In this document: in pieces, positions 44,429 to 56,900 of the stretch
Layout of the letters: each line of letters opens with the position of its first letter
Position numbering within the stretch: the stretch's first letter is position 1
The notes under the pieces: model-generated
What the model was told of the DNA's origin: nothing
Seen by the model: only the letters and a program-made list of their open reading frames with translations
Database searches by the model: none
NCBI RefSeq assembly: GCF_026151205.1
Contig: NC_087076.1
Span: 1,621,692 to 1,685,691 of the forward strand
Direction: 5' to 3'
Length of the DNA stretch: 64,000 nucleotides
DNA from: Bolinopsis microptera
Taxonomy: Eukaryota; Ctenophora; Tentaculata; Lobata; Bolinopsidae
Position numbers and translations under genes: made by a program

Positions 44429-46080
44429 ATGTTTAAAATAGTTCTTAGTCTGATGGTGCTGTCTTACTGCGTGGCACATCCAGCTGGTCGTGTTAAACGT
44501 GAAGTGGAACTTGAAATGGATGATCAATTGGACAGGTATGTCATAAACTTACGAGATTTGTTGTATCTTCTAATATCAACAATATTGATAGGTCGAATAT
44601 ATTCCCTATATAAGGGATATTTTAGACGGTTATTCTTTAGACAAATATTATTAAGACGAACATTCACAGATTCCCGTCCGGTCACTCCATTTTATCGTCA
44701 AGGTGACAGGCAGTAAATAATATTCTGCAATCTAGATTCGCTTCGTTTAAAATACCTTTCTTCTACTATATCCTATAATATTTATTATATTTATGGGAAA
44801 GTGCAAAAATTCTGAGAATCTACTATCGTGACTGTAAGACTATCAATATCAATTTAATTAACGTTAACTTGTAATAACTAAAATAAATATAATATAATAT
44901 AATATAATATAATGCAAATCAGTCGTAAATGTATGGTGTCATTGTCCAGGATCTAATTTTACTTATCGCATTAATTTCAGGCCATAAGATCACTTAGGAA
45001 TCAATAGCAAATCACAGCGTCCCTCTTAGTCTTATCACTAAGTTTTGATTTTGTTAAAACTACAGAAAGTTTCCCCTCAAATGATAATATTAGATTTGTT
45101 ACATAACTATAACTATAACCCGATCAATGGTAAACGTTTATCTGAATGTCCATTTCTTTATTATAAATATGTCCGAGATCTTCTGATCCAGATCCTTCGA
45201 AAATGTATCCAGCAATAAAGTAGCTCTTGATCGTTTTGTCAACATAATCATTAACTGTCGTTGCAACTGTCCATGTCAGAGCATATGGCTAAATACCATT
45301 ATCAGTGATATGACTAGACCAAACTTGTCAAAATGACATGATTTCGGCGCAGGGTAATTTTATTGCCGACCAAGCCGGAAATTAACAAATCTTTAGTAAA
45401 GTTTTAGTAAATATCATGCTAGACGTTATAAAATGAACTATTATTTACAGTGAACTGCTAGAAGAACTGCTGAACTTGGAGACAAGAGGTACTTGTCGTC
45501 TGTTCGATGGAGGCAAAGAATACAAAGTCCACTCAGTCGTTCAGGTAACTAGAGAAGCTTCAAAACACCCAATGACTCAAAGTTTCAAGAAATACTAAAA
45601 TTGTCCAGAAATTCATGGTTGAAAACCTTCTGAAACCCCATTTAATCTTAATTGATCAATGAATAAATTAATCAATTAATCAATTATAACGCACTAACAT
45701 TAGGTTGAGTGCCACATATGCCAGTGTATGACCAGTGGTAAATTCCACTGTTCGCATGAGCGATGTTAGGTAATTTGGTGTGTCATTTTCAAGTGTTGTT
45801 GTCTTGTTATAGCCGCATGGATTGCTTTTTGGGATGGTGTGTGATGAATTTGGTTTTACTCTTTGGTGCTTTTTCTTTTTTGATGTTATTAATCAAAAGT
45901 AACAGGTGTATCTTCAGATGCATAAATAATAAAGCGCGTGCACATCTTTACTTTTTACTACACCGTAAAGTTTACAAACATATGTCGCTATTTCAAAATT
46001 TTCTCATTTAGGTAGCAGCAAATAGGTTGTGTCAATGCCGGAGCAACGGGAAATTCAAGTGTAGCGATGTCGGAGAGTGA
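44429..46080 (+). CDS. Small secreted cysteine-rich peptide, half-VWC-like, three exons, 89 aa
   Basis: Exons 44429-44535, 45451-45544 and 46012-46080, with GT-AG introns in phases 2 and 0. Residues 1-16 are a clear signal peptide (MFKIVLSLMVLSYCVA). A dibasic RVKR at 21-24 suggests proprotein cleavage, followed by an acidic helix-like linker (25-48). The last 39 residues carry four cysteines: C51, C74, C76 and C84. The arrangement C-x3-DGGKEY-...-CQC-RSNGKFKC resembles the first half of a von Willebrand factor C module (CxxDGxxY...CxCxxGxxxC), as in short single-VWC peptides. The secreted localisation is well supported. A signalling, matrix or defence role is only possible, and no named orthologue is recognised. 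Reading exon 1 straight through would give a false 95-residue frame. Confidence 0.78.
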
Positions 46081-46285
46081 ACCAGGCTCCTTACTTCTGA
46101 AAGAAAACCAATACCATTCTCTAAAAACATATGAGATCAGCTGACTCTCCCAATGAACGTTACCTGATTTGGCATTTGACTAAATTATTGTTTTAATCTT
46201 ACAATTTTAGCTTATCTCGGTTTGCAGTGAATTATTTATACTGTATCTTATTCTTTATATTTTTATCTGATCTATATTTGTACTA

Positions 46286-46291
46286 TTTATT
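46286..46291 (-). terminator. Polyadenylation signal AATAAA for the CEP290-like gene
   Basis: TTTATT on the plus strand, 430 bases past the minus-strand stop codon. The convergent peptide gene ends at 46080, so the two 3' ends are within about 200 bases. Confidence 0.45.
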
Positions 46292-46718
46292 CTGTGATAA
46301 CAACGAAAAGAAATAATTGATAAGATCTGAAAATAATGATTAGATGTAATATTTACAGCACACCTGATAGATACAAAATATACAAAAAAGGCAAGTGTCT
46401 GACTCATGCACATGAATCACCTAAACTTCTCAATAAACTTCCTTCGTGGATAAAATAAAATACTGATAAATGGTGTATGTCGTTAATGTCAAGAAAATTA
46501 TAAAAAGAAGGTCGCATCATATGTCTTAAATTCTTAAAACACTGCTCAGGTTCAAGGGAGTCACAACTAACATATTTAATATTTATAGTTCTCCTTCTGT
46601 GAACAAATACCAAATATCTCGTTACCAAAATAACCACCCTCAAAAATAAATACAATTACAAAAATCAATAACCTACTTATCCAATGCATAGTACATCATT
46701 AATTATATTACATAATTA

Positions 46719-49700
46719 TCACTCCACAGTCCCCTGAAAGTCAATGATGATTTCTTCGTCGGGGTGCCTCAGTTTTAAGTCGCTCAACTGTTTCTTGTAG
46801 AGGACTATTTTTCTAACCATCACCTCGTTGTCCGATTTTATCTCCTCCAACTTTTCAAAGAAGACTGGGTCCAGCCCAGGGGCTGTGCTCTTCGTTAGAT
46901 TTTGCAGCTGCTCCGTCAGTTTCTCGTTCTGTCTTTTCAGCCTCACCGCCTCTTTGGCGATTTCTTTTGCACCATTAGGCATCTTACATTCGTGCAGCAA
47001 CCTTATTTCCTGAAGTAAAATATGGTTAATGGTTATATCGATCTGCAAAATTTAAGTGAATTATATGACATTCCAACTAGCAAAATCAAGTTGTTTGCCA
47101 AACAAAAACTCAAACAACAAATTACAGCTAAGAGTAAAACTCTCCAAAAAAATGGCATCTTACTTCTTCAAGATCTCCTTCTCTCTCAGCCACCCCTGTC
47201 AGTCGTCTTCTGATCTCAGAAAGGAGTGTGTTCTTCCGTCTATTGTCCTCCTCCAGTTTAGCCAGATTCTCTCGGAGTTGTGTTACAACTGCTTGCTCTT
47301 CAGACAGCTGAAATAATGTGATTAATATTTAGATTACAGGCTTTCAAATTTAGTAAGATCGTGATTAAGATTCACGATGATGCAATTCCGCAACTGTAAT
47401 TTATGATGATGGATTTTTTATTTCATGGTGAAGTTTAAGTAGGGACAGCTAAATTTGCTGACTGTCTAACCTTATGTTCAAGATGAACCGTATCATCACT
47501 GTGTTTCTTTTCCAACGCTGCATCTCTAATCTGACCCTCAATCTGCTTGTTCAAATCTCTCAGGGAATCCCTCAATTCACGAACTTCTTTTTTAAGAACC
47601 AACTTCTCGTCAGTACACGAGTCTAGTTCGTCTTGTATAGCTTTTACTTTTTCTTTGGACTGTTTGAGATTTTTAACTAATTCCTCCAATTCGTCGTTAG
47701 GTTTCGCTTGAAGTTCAGATTGGTTCTGAAACAGGTTTAGTTAAGTCTTCAGTTGCAAATGAAGGGACCAAAGTGGGACCCTACACCGGAAAAAAATTCA
47801 GGTGGCGGACCAAATCCCTTACGGCGTAACCGTAACCGTAACCTTACGGCGTAACCGTAACCGTAACCGTAACCGTAACCGTAACCGTAACCGTAACCGT
47901 AACCGTAACCGTAACCGTAACCGTAACCGTAACCGTAACCGTAACCGTAACCGTAACCGTAACCGTAACCGTAACCGTAACCGTAACCGTAACCGTAACC
48001 GTAACCGTAACCGTAACCGTAACCGTAACCGTAACCGTAACCGTAACCGTAACCGTAACCGTAACCGTAACCCTACTGTAAGTTATTTAGCGGTGGGTAT
48101 TTGATCATTGGGGAATGTTGCACACACAAACCTGTTTATGCAACAAATCCATCTGACTTTTAATCTGAGCATTCTCTTTCTGTAATTTCTCGATAACTCG
48201 CTTCATTGCGTTTATTACACGTTCCAACTCAACGACAGACTTCCCCGCTACTGGTCGCGCAGGTGCACTTCGGCCTGAGAAAGTCTAGAGTTAAACCACT
48301 CGGAAGTTGGAAAAGTTTGGCTTTTTATAGCATTTACTTTCGTAAATTGATGGAGTTTATGTTCATTCAATTTTGTAAAATGGACTGTCAATTAAGCCTT
48401 AAGAGGGCATAAATTTCGGTTTCAGAATGTCATACGAATACTTATGTCTGACAAGTCAGGATAAATAGATCTATTTCTGGTGACAGGCTAATCTGTCAAA
48501 TATTCTCCCGACATCGGTTTTATATTAACATTAAACAGTTGTTTGACGGTTAAATCCAGACTAATATTATAATATCCCACAACTTGATAAAGTTACAACC
48601 TTAATGAACAAAGCAACATATAATATTGACCATATTATAAATACAGTCAAATAGCATCAAGTAATATGAGTTTCTTAATTAAAGCTACGAATCAACTAAT
48701 TCTATTGCCTTGACAAAATATTGGAAATTCGATGGGAAACTTTCAATCGGATCCTGAAATCCAAAAAATGTGAAACAACGATTGTGGTATTATAAGTTAC
48801 TTGTTGTTGTGCGCATTGACCACATATAAAATAGCATATCAATAAGTTAACTATTAACTAAGTGTATTCACGAAAACCTCTCCGGATCTCCAAGTGTTTG
48901 ATCGCTGCTGTAAGCTAAACAATAGACTAAACGGACAAGTTTGCATCAACAGTGATCTAGTTAAATAACTGACTCATTGGGTGGTTAATGAATTACCAGT
49001 TGAGGCAGGTTTCAGAACGTCAGTGTAAGCCTGGAGTTCGTTAACACGAGTTCTAAGTCTGGGCAGCTCCAGATGGGCGTGCTCAGCCTTCAGCTTAGCT
49101 GACAGGAGATCGTGCTCTAGTTCTATTATTTTCTTCTCTTGCTCAGTCCTTAGCTGCAAAATCATATGTATAATCAGATGATAAGTTTGAAATAACAAGG
49201 CTTCCTCTCAAGGAAGCGTACTGCGTATGAATTTTATATTAAAAGCAACTCAACCCAAATAGGTTTTATATGATAAACATCTCAATGTATATGTTCTGAT
49301 TTATTCAAAAGAAGCAGACTCACCTCTTGAAGTGGGATTAGTTTAGAATCACTGTCTCCGACAGACTCCTGAATTTGTCTTTCCAGACCTGATATAGTGT
49401 GTCTCAACACTACTATCGTGCTATCTCGCTCCTCCATCGGGTTTTTCATGTCACGTGTCATGTCGTGTTTAATTGTCGCGTTTTCCTCTTCCAAATCAAA
49501 AATTCTTCTTTTCAGTTCCTAACGTGAGAAGGTTAATATCACCACAGAACTTCAATCATTATATTATGTACATAAAGTTTTGAAATAGGGACAATTAAGG
49601 TTTGAAATAGGCACAAGTTTTGAAATAGGCACAATTAAGGTGCTTGAAGTTTGATTACGACCGGAGAAAGCATCCTAGAGAAAACGTTACAAAATGGAAA

Positions 49701-50901
49701 AATCATATTCTCCCATTTTTGTCCCATGTTCAAACCTGAGTATAAATTTGCGTGTCTGTATATCCTTTGGGATCCTTATTGTTAGCTTTTGAGTATAACT
49801 TAAGAGAATTCTTTAGTTTGTTATTAAGAAGCAACTTTTCCCTGTCTAGTCTTTCTATCGTCTCTCTCATTCCAGTGTTTTGCTTTGACAATGTTTCTAT
49901 TTCTTTGTCTTTCTTTTCCAGCGTTTTCTTCTGATTCTCGATCTGAAATCACACGAGATCATTTACAATTTACATGATCCGAAAAAAACAGGTTTTGTAA
50001 GGGAAGAGGTGAACAAGATTTCTAGTCCGTCATTTTAAGGCCACATTTTGCACCTTAAACTATCAAAGTCACTGTTAATATCATCTAACCTTTTTATTCC
50101 ATTTCTTGTTGTCAAGCCAAGCATCGATCACCGCACTCGGAGGTTTGGAAGAGTCTTTCTTAGCCGCTTCCAGTTCTCTCTCCAATTCCTTTATTCTAGT
50201 CTGTGTATCTTTGGGTTGTAATAACGCTGGTGGCCTGGTGTCTTGACTTGATTTCATTTTGTTAAACTTCTCTCGCTGTATTGTCAGCTGCTTCTTTAAA
50301 GTCTCTATCTCCGCTGTTTGCTTCGGGTTCTGTTTTGTAGCAAGCTGCGTTGCAAGCATCGTCTTCTGGAAATTAATATTTTCAATAAACAATAAACTGT
50401 TAACAAATTGATCATAATAATAAGAACACTCAAGAGTCACAGGAATTTTAGAATTCAACTCAACGTACCTCTTTCAAGATTTCATCCCGATCCTTCTGAA
50501 GTTTAGCAACCTTTGATCTCAAATTTTCAACATCCCGTTCTTTCTTCACTGCGTCTCCTTCATTTGCCCCGGCAGGGACCACATTTTCCCTCATTCTCTC
50601 CTCAATCAAACTGGTCATCTCCTGTCGCAATAGGACCAACGCTTCTTTCAACTTGGCAATTTCTGCGTCTTTTTCTGCGAGTTTAGATGTTTCTGATTTA
50701 CCTCTTGGAGACTTTGCCTTTCTCAGGTTTTTATTTGCATCTGCAAGATCTTTGTTGTCACCGAGAAGAGTAGCATTTTGCTTGTTTAATTCGGCAATCT
50801 CGTTGTTTTGCTTTTTGAACTTTCTGTCGGCTTCAGCTTTAATTTTCTCCTTCTCCTTTTCATACGTCTGCTGTACGGCTAATCTTTCTGTTTTTAGGTC
50901 A
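46719..50901 (-). other. CEP290: CEP290 exon block 3 (nine exons, C-terminus)
   Basis: Exons in transcript order: 50469-50901, 50090-50365, 49736-49942, 49324-49518, 48997-49153, 48132-48274, 47471-47725, 47164-47307 and 46719-47009. All junctions agree in phase (1-base entry from the previous exon, then 0, 0, 0, 0, 1, 0, 0, 0). The final exon encodes the conserved PVFFEKLEEIKSDN segment and ends EEIIIDFQGTVE, shorter than the human acidic tail. Confidence 0.9.
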
Positions 50902-53900
50902 CTGAAGTTAAATTATGTGAGTTAACTGTTAAGATAAACAAGTAAGAGAAGTAGCATCTTTAGTAATCAGAATTTAATTAGTATTAGGGTTACCAAGCCG
51001 GTATTAGGGCCTGTCTGTTACTACTATGTGGTTTTTGAGATGTTTATTTACATTAACATATAAATACTAAAATTATAGTTAATATTAAACTCAATACACA
51101 TATACAGTATGAAATGGAACGAGATATGAGAATGCGCACATAAGATTGTGATGGAATTGGGGAAAGAGAGGGAGGGGTGTGAACTGTGAAGTGCAGTTTT
51201 TATAATGGCTTCACCTGCGAGGAAAACAAAATCGCTCTAAACCAATCACAAATTATAGTGAAAGTACCTCAAAAGGAAAGACGTCGGGAGAGAGATGGTG
51301 AATAGTTTGATTTTATATATCTAGATCTAAGTTTAATCTTCAAACACGTTGAATTTTCGCAATAATTTCGGGTTAAATATGTTCTCGTCAAAGGATCGAC
51401 TGGGACCTCTTTTTGGCCGGGACCGGGACTGAACTATTATGCTCATGATCCGTGGAGCGATTTATAATTCAAAAGATTTAATTTGCCATAGAATATAACA
51501 GGGGGGGGCCAAAGTCAATTCCCATACGTTGGCCTTTATAGCTCAGTCACTGAGTGCCCAATTGAAATAATTATTTCTGGTATGACTTACTACTACCACT
51601 GGTTCGAGGAATTGGTCAAATCGAAAAATATTTGTGTTCATTTTTTTCAAATGAAGGTTCATTCTCGCAATTATTTGATAGTTTGGATAGTCAGATCGAG
51701 CCAAATTTTATTGAATTGTGTTTGGCCATTTAAATTACGTTTGACCTGAAAAAAATGAGAGTTCTAGCTTCTCAGATGACCGAGATATGAAGCATAACGA
51801 GGTTATTCATAACGTGTGATAAGGTGATTGGGCTGGCACTATGGGAATCGTGCAGAGAGCCCCCAATTACGGTGTCGTAGCATGAAATCACATGATTACC
51901 CAATCAATTTTTCTAACGAGATAAACAAATTGCTTGATAACTTCGTCATTTTGAATCCGTTTGGCGCCATCTTTTCGGCTGCACGACGGCCAGGCCCCCT
52001 CATATTAGGGGTCCCACGGAGATCAGATCATGTCACCAATTAGTGACGTATAATTAGTGATGTGATCCATCAGTAGAATTTAACTGACCTAGAAATGGGC
52101 CAGATACAGGGTAGAATTCACAAGTCAACTCTGTAGTCTGTATATCATAGCTTTATATTATAGTACTTTTGTTGATTAGAAAGAACAGATATCGTGGAGT
52201 TGGGTATGGCAAGTCCTTCGCCTCGTAGCGGGTATCTTACCAACACTCAACCTGTCTTAACTTTACCGCTCTCGGTATAATTTATAAGAACGATGGCTCA
52301 CTGATGGATATTGTCAACAGTAATTATAATGACAAATTGATTAAGGTTCGGTCTTGGATAAACCGATGGAACAAGAGGGATTTGACGCGCATGGGTAAAT
52401 GCACAGTCATTAAAACTCTTCTCTTTTCCCTAACATATCTTGTTTATCCTCTCCCTCGACCGGATGCTTCCTTTATCAGAATTTTTGACACGATTATTTT
52501 CCATTTTCTTTGGGGCTGCAGACGCGATAAAGTAAAACGTGAGATTATTACCCGAAATAAAGAACATGGAGGCCTGGGAATTTTCAGATCAAATTCCGGA
52601 TTTAATTACTTATTGCAATATGTTACAATGAATTTTGTAGCATGTTCGCAAACACGAGTATAAGCAATACAATGTTGATTGGGTGTGGCCCCCTTAAAAC
52701 CGAATTTTTTAATTTTGGCGACGGAATCCTCGAACAGTATCGTACAGCATGCCATCTGCAAAGCAAAAACTCTCAAATATAAAACATGGCTGTGGTATAA
52801 GACCCAACATATGGGTACTGACTTTTGCCCCCCCCCCCCCCCCCCCCCCCTGTATATTGCGCTATTGCGCCTTTTAATTGAACATTCTCATGTACAGTAA
52901 AACATCTCTGTACCGGGCTTCGCGGTACAGTCTATAGTCTATTGTTCTTAAAGTTGACAATTGTTGGTATTTCAGGAATTTTTCATATCATTGTTTGTCC
53001 ATTAGTTGACGTGAAGTACGTTTTCAGCACCTATTTTTGAGTAAGAATGCTGTCCCTAAATTCTTTAAGTCTTCTCCGATCTGAAGTAATTCAGCAAGGG
53101 CAAGAGGAAACAATAGCGGTTGCCAGTAAATCTACAGTTTGTTAATGTTCATGGTCCACGGTATGACGGTATATCGATTGAGCTTCTCGAACGAAGGGAG
53201 ATCACAAAGCCATTAAATTTGTAACAAGTTTTGTTTGGGAGACTCTGCTTCACTGAATTTCTTGAGCGGAGGATTCCATAATTTCAAATTCGATCAACTG
53301 AAATCCATTGATCTGATCATCGATTACTCGTCACTAATAAAGCAGTGACCTATAATCTGTTTAGTAGCAAGATTAGAGGGGTTCTTGAAATGTTCGGTCA
53401 TATGACCAAATACTTGAAGCACAAGCTGGAACCCCAGGAACCGCAATCCTTGGATTCCCCTGTTACGAGTGATCGTGCAACAGCCAAAAACGTTGTGGGG
53501 ATAATAAGATGAGGCTACAGTCGGAATTCGGATACAGACGATATAAATATAATTCTTAAATACAATTTGAGAACAATGAACTATCTTGAAATCTTGAACT
53601 ACAATCTCCAGTCCGACACCGGGATTCCAAATATAGGCTGATTTTGACCGGGACTAATACGGAATTACGTTAGTCTTAACAGTAATGGTGCCTTAGGATG
53701 ACAGAGACTGAGTAGGTGGACCGAATAACTAATAGGGTTTGGAATGGGGCTAGGGAATGATTAGGATTACGGTTAAGTTTACAGTATCCTTCAAGTTCTC
53801 ACCCAGCTAGGAAAATTCTACGAGAAAAAAGGTGGTAAGATTAAATATGATAGATTTGAGAAAAAAATGGCCAGAAGAAGATAGATTGAGTGTGGAGATT

Positions 53901-56900
53901 CAAGGAGACTTATTCATATTGAGGAAGGGAATGAGCGGTACAATGAATAAAGGATGTAACCAGTTAGTGGGAAATATCAATATATGAAACTGGTTGGTAT
54001 CTCTGGATGTGGTTTCACAAACCTTATCTCTTGTCTGAGCTTGAAGATACTATCCCTCAACATAGCATTGGCCTTGTCTTGTTCCAAGATAAGTTCCTCA
54101 AGTTCTGCGCGCCTGTGTGGTGTTGGCATCGCCCCAACATCTTGTAGTGATTGTAGTTCTGTTGACAGATGCTGATACTTGGATAACCATTCTTGTTCCT
54201 GGATATTAACTTACTTTAATCAAAATAATAAGAAAAAGAACCTCCTTTACTTTATTTTATAGCAAAATTATCAAACCAATATTGAAGATGTTCAAATTTT
54301 ACACACATCATTTTCAGTGAAGTTTTTACATAACATGTAAGGGGATAGGCGCCCGCGCGTTACATGACAATCTTTGTCAGCGCACGCGTTCGTTGTGAAT
54401 TCGAACAATAAAAACACGCTTGCCAGAATCTTGTCAAAATGCTATCTGCATAACACAAATAGTTTGAAAATGACTTGTAGTCTGGTCATTTATGCACATC
54501 ACATGCAGGATAAGTAAAAATACTGCATATTTTAGGGCACATGTTGCTTCATAAGTCGTGTATAATTTTGGTCATATTTTGAGCCGGTTATTTTGAGCCG
54601 ACCCAAATGTCTCTACCATGCCCGAAGCTGAGATTACTATATAGAAATGTACACAAATGGGCTTGGCCAAAAGGTTGATTTTCCAAGTCTGAATTTTTAT
54701 GCTCGGAATTTGTTTGGTTCTATAGTAAGACCTTGGAGAGGCCCCAAAAAATGTTCAGCCCTCTTCTATGAAATGCAGGTGAACATCTCATTTCGTGAGT
54801 TTGAATTGTTTGATCATGTAAATTGTACAGCATACTGGAAGTTCTCTCATAATATCTATCGTCTTTCATAAATATATCAAATATATGGGGCAAGGAATTC
54901 ATAAAATAATTATGCTGTATTTTATTTATTCATTTATTTACTCAACTTAATCTTGTTACTAATTCGAGTAGACACGGGTTTGTTATAAGATCAAGCGGTT
55001 CTATTAATATTCATCTTCTTAAACACTGGATTCGATTCATAAAACAACGATTTCTGAGATTTCCACGGGTTCAAGATTAGCCGGAGTTGTTTAATTTTTG
55101 TGACACGTATTAGTACGTATTTCGTTTTCCTGGAAAAACTTGTATGCTTAAGAATTTTTGACAATATGTTTTTCATCTTGGTTTTCATCGTTTTCCTAGC
55201 TTTTCCCCTGTTTATTCAGAGGGTAGTAAAAGGGGGGGGCCGGGGGGGGGGGGGTTCACACTCTTAGATTCAGACAAACGATGGGGGAATACATACAACT
55301 GTTTGGTTTCTAATCGGGTCATTTATGCACAATGCACATTGCACATTGATCTGCATTTCGTTGTAGAGGGCCTCCCCAAATCTTCAAGGTCTTTTGAACC
55401 AACACAAATTCCGAGCCCAAAAATTAAGACTGGGAAAATTATCCTTTTGATTATATTACGCCCATCCGTGTTATATTCATGTATAGTATAACACATATTT
55501 ATCTCAGCTTCTGAACATAGTAAACACTTTTGGGTAAACTATTCAGCTCCTAGATTTGTACAACAATAATTACGAAAGAGACTTACTTTAAAACTGTGTT
55601 CCTTTGAAAGTTTATTCAATTCACGCTCATGCTTTTCACGAGCTAACTTCGTTTCGGATCGCAAATCTCTCAGCATTTCTTGGTACTTCTTTATAGCGAC
55701 ATCTTTTTGCTCGATTCTGTCGTTTAAAACACTAATAGCTTGTTGAGCTGACGCCTGGGACTTCTGAAATTGTTGGCAAAATTACGGAAACTAAGAATTT
55801 TTAGACTTTCGAGTCATCGAGTGCCGAATCGTTCTAAATGTAGGAAATTCGAAAAACATAAAAGCCATCCTTATAGCAAGAAAATTTCTCTAACCTTGAA
55901 AGCTGAATAATCCTCTGGATTTGAGCCGTTTTTCATAGCAAGCTGTTCCTCAATCTTATCAATATCTTTGTTTAACTTCGATATCTTGCTGTGAGAATTA
56001 CTTAAAGAGCCCTTCAGAAGATCTACTTCCTCTTTCTGCGATTTTATCTTCTCTTCTTTCTTAGCCAATTGCTTGTTCAAATATTCAATTTCGAGGCTAA
56101 CTGAAAAATAAATTAAATTTAACCTATTATGTATAACAATTTAAATGCCAACTAAATTGAAAAACTAATGATCAAGATTCAGATTAAAACATAAAATAAA
56201 TCTAACCTAATTTTGACGGCTTGGTCTCTTCTTTAGCCCCCAATTTATCCTTACACCTAGAACACAAAACATAGTTATCTCGCTGTTTCTCCTGTTTAGC
56301 AGTGCTAGAAACAGTAACAGTCGTTTGCTGAACGGTGGAAATGCTGGTGTCCAGAGCACGCTGCTCTGTCAATAGTTCGTAAACTCCAGCATTTTCGTCC
56401 TCTAACTCCCGAATCGTTTGTTCGTAATCTTTAACTAGTTTCTCTAGATATCTGGAATGATAAACTTTGTAGTTTAAAAATTGGTTTTATGATGCTCACT
56501 AAGATTCTAGATAACATTAGAAAACAGTATGGACCTTTTCCAATTTAACTTAGTATAATCAGAAACGCAATTATAACTAAGATAAATGATCAGAATCACT
56601 AACGTAAGCTGCTGTTTTAGCTGAGTAACTTCACGTTTCAATCTCATCTCGGAGAGCCTAACTTTGCTCACACTTGTAAGAGATTTACTTCCAGATGACT
56701 TCAGATGTTCCAGCTCAACTTCTCGCTCTCCTTTCTCTTTCTCGGCCTAAGAATTCTAAGTTTTAAGATTGATAATTAATTTAACTTAATTAGTAGGAGT
56801 CCCTCCTATTTTACCTCTTGTTAATAAATTAACTAAGGCGCATAAAAAATTTTCAACCCCATTTTAAAATAAGATAATTTCACACCATTAGAGTAAACAT

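Noticed and set aside
44429-44716. Uninterrupted 95-codon reading of the peptide gene
   Set aside because: Reads past a good donor (GACAG|GTATGT) into AT-rich intron; the three-exon model restores the cysteine module.
47802-48104. 100-codon Arg-Asn repeat frame
   Set aside because: Translation of the GTAACC hexamer array inside a CEP290 intron.
51535-51610. tRNA-like word TAGCTCAGT
   Set aside because: Resembles an A box, but no B box and no cloverleaf pairing nearby.
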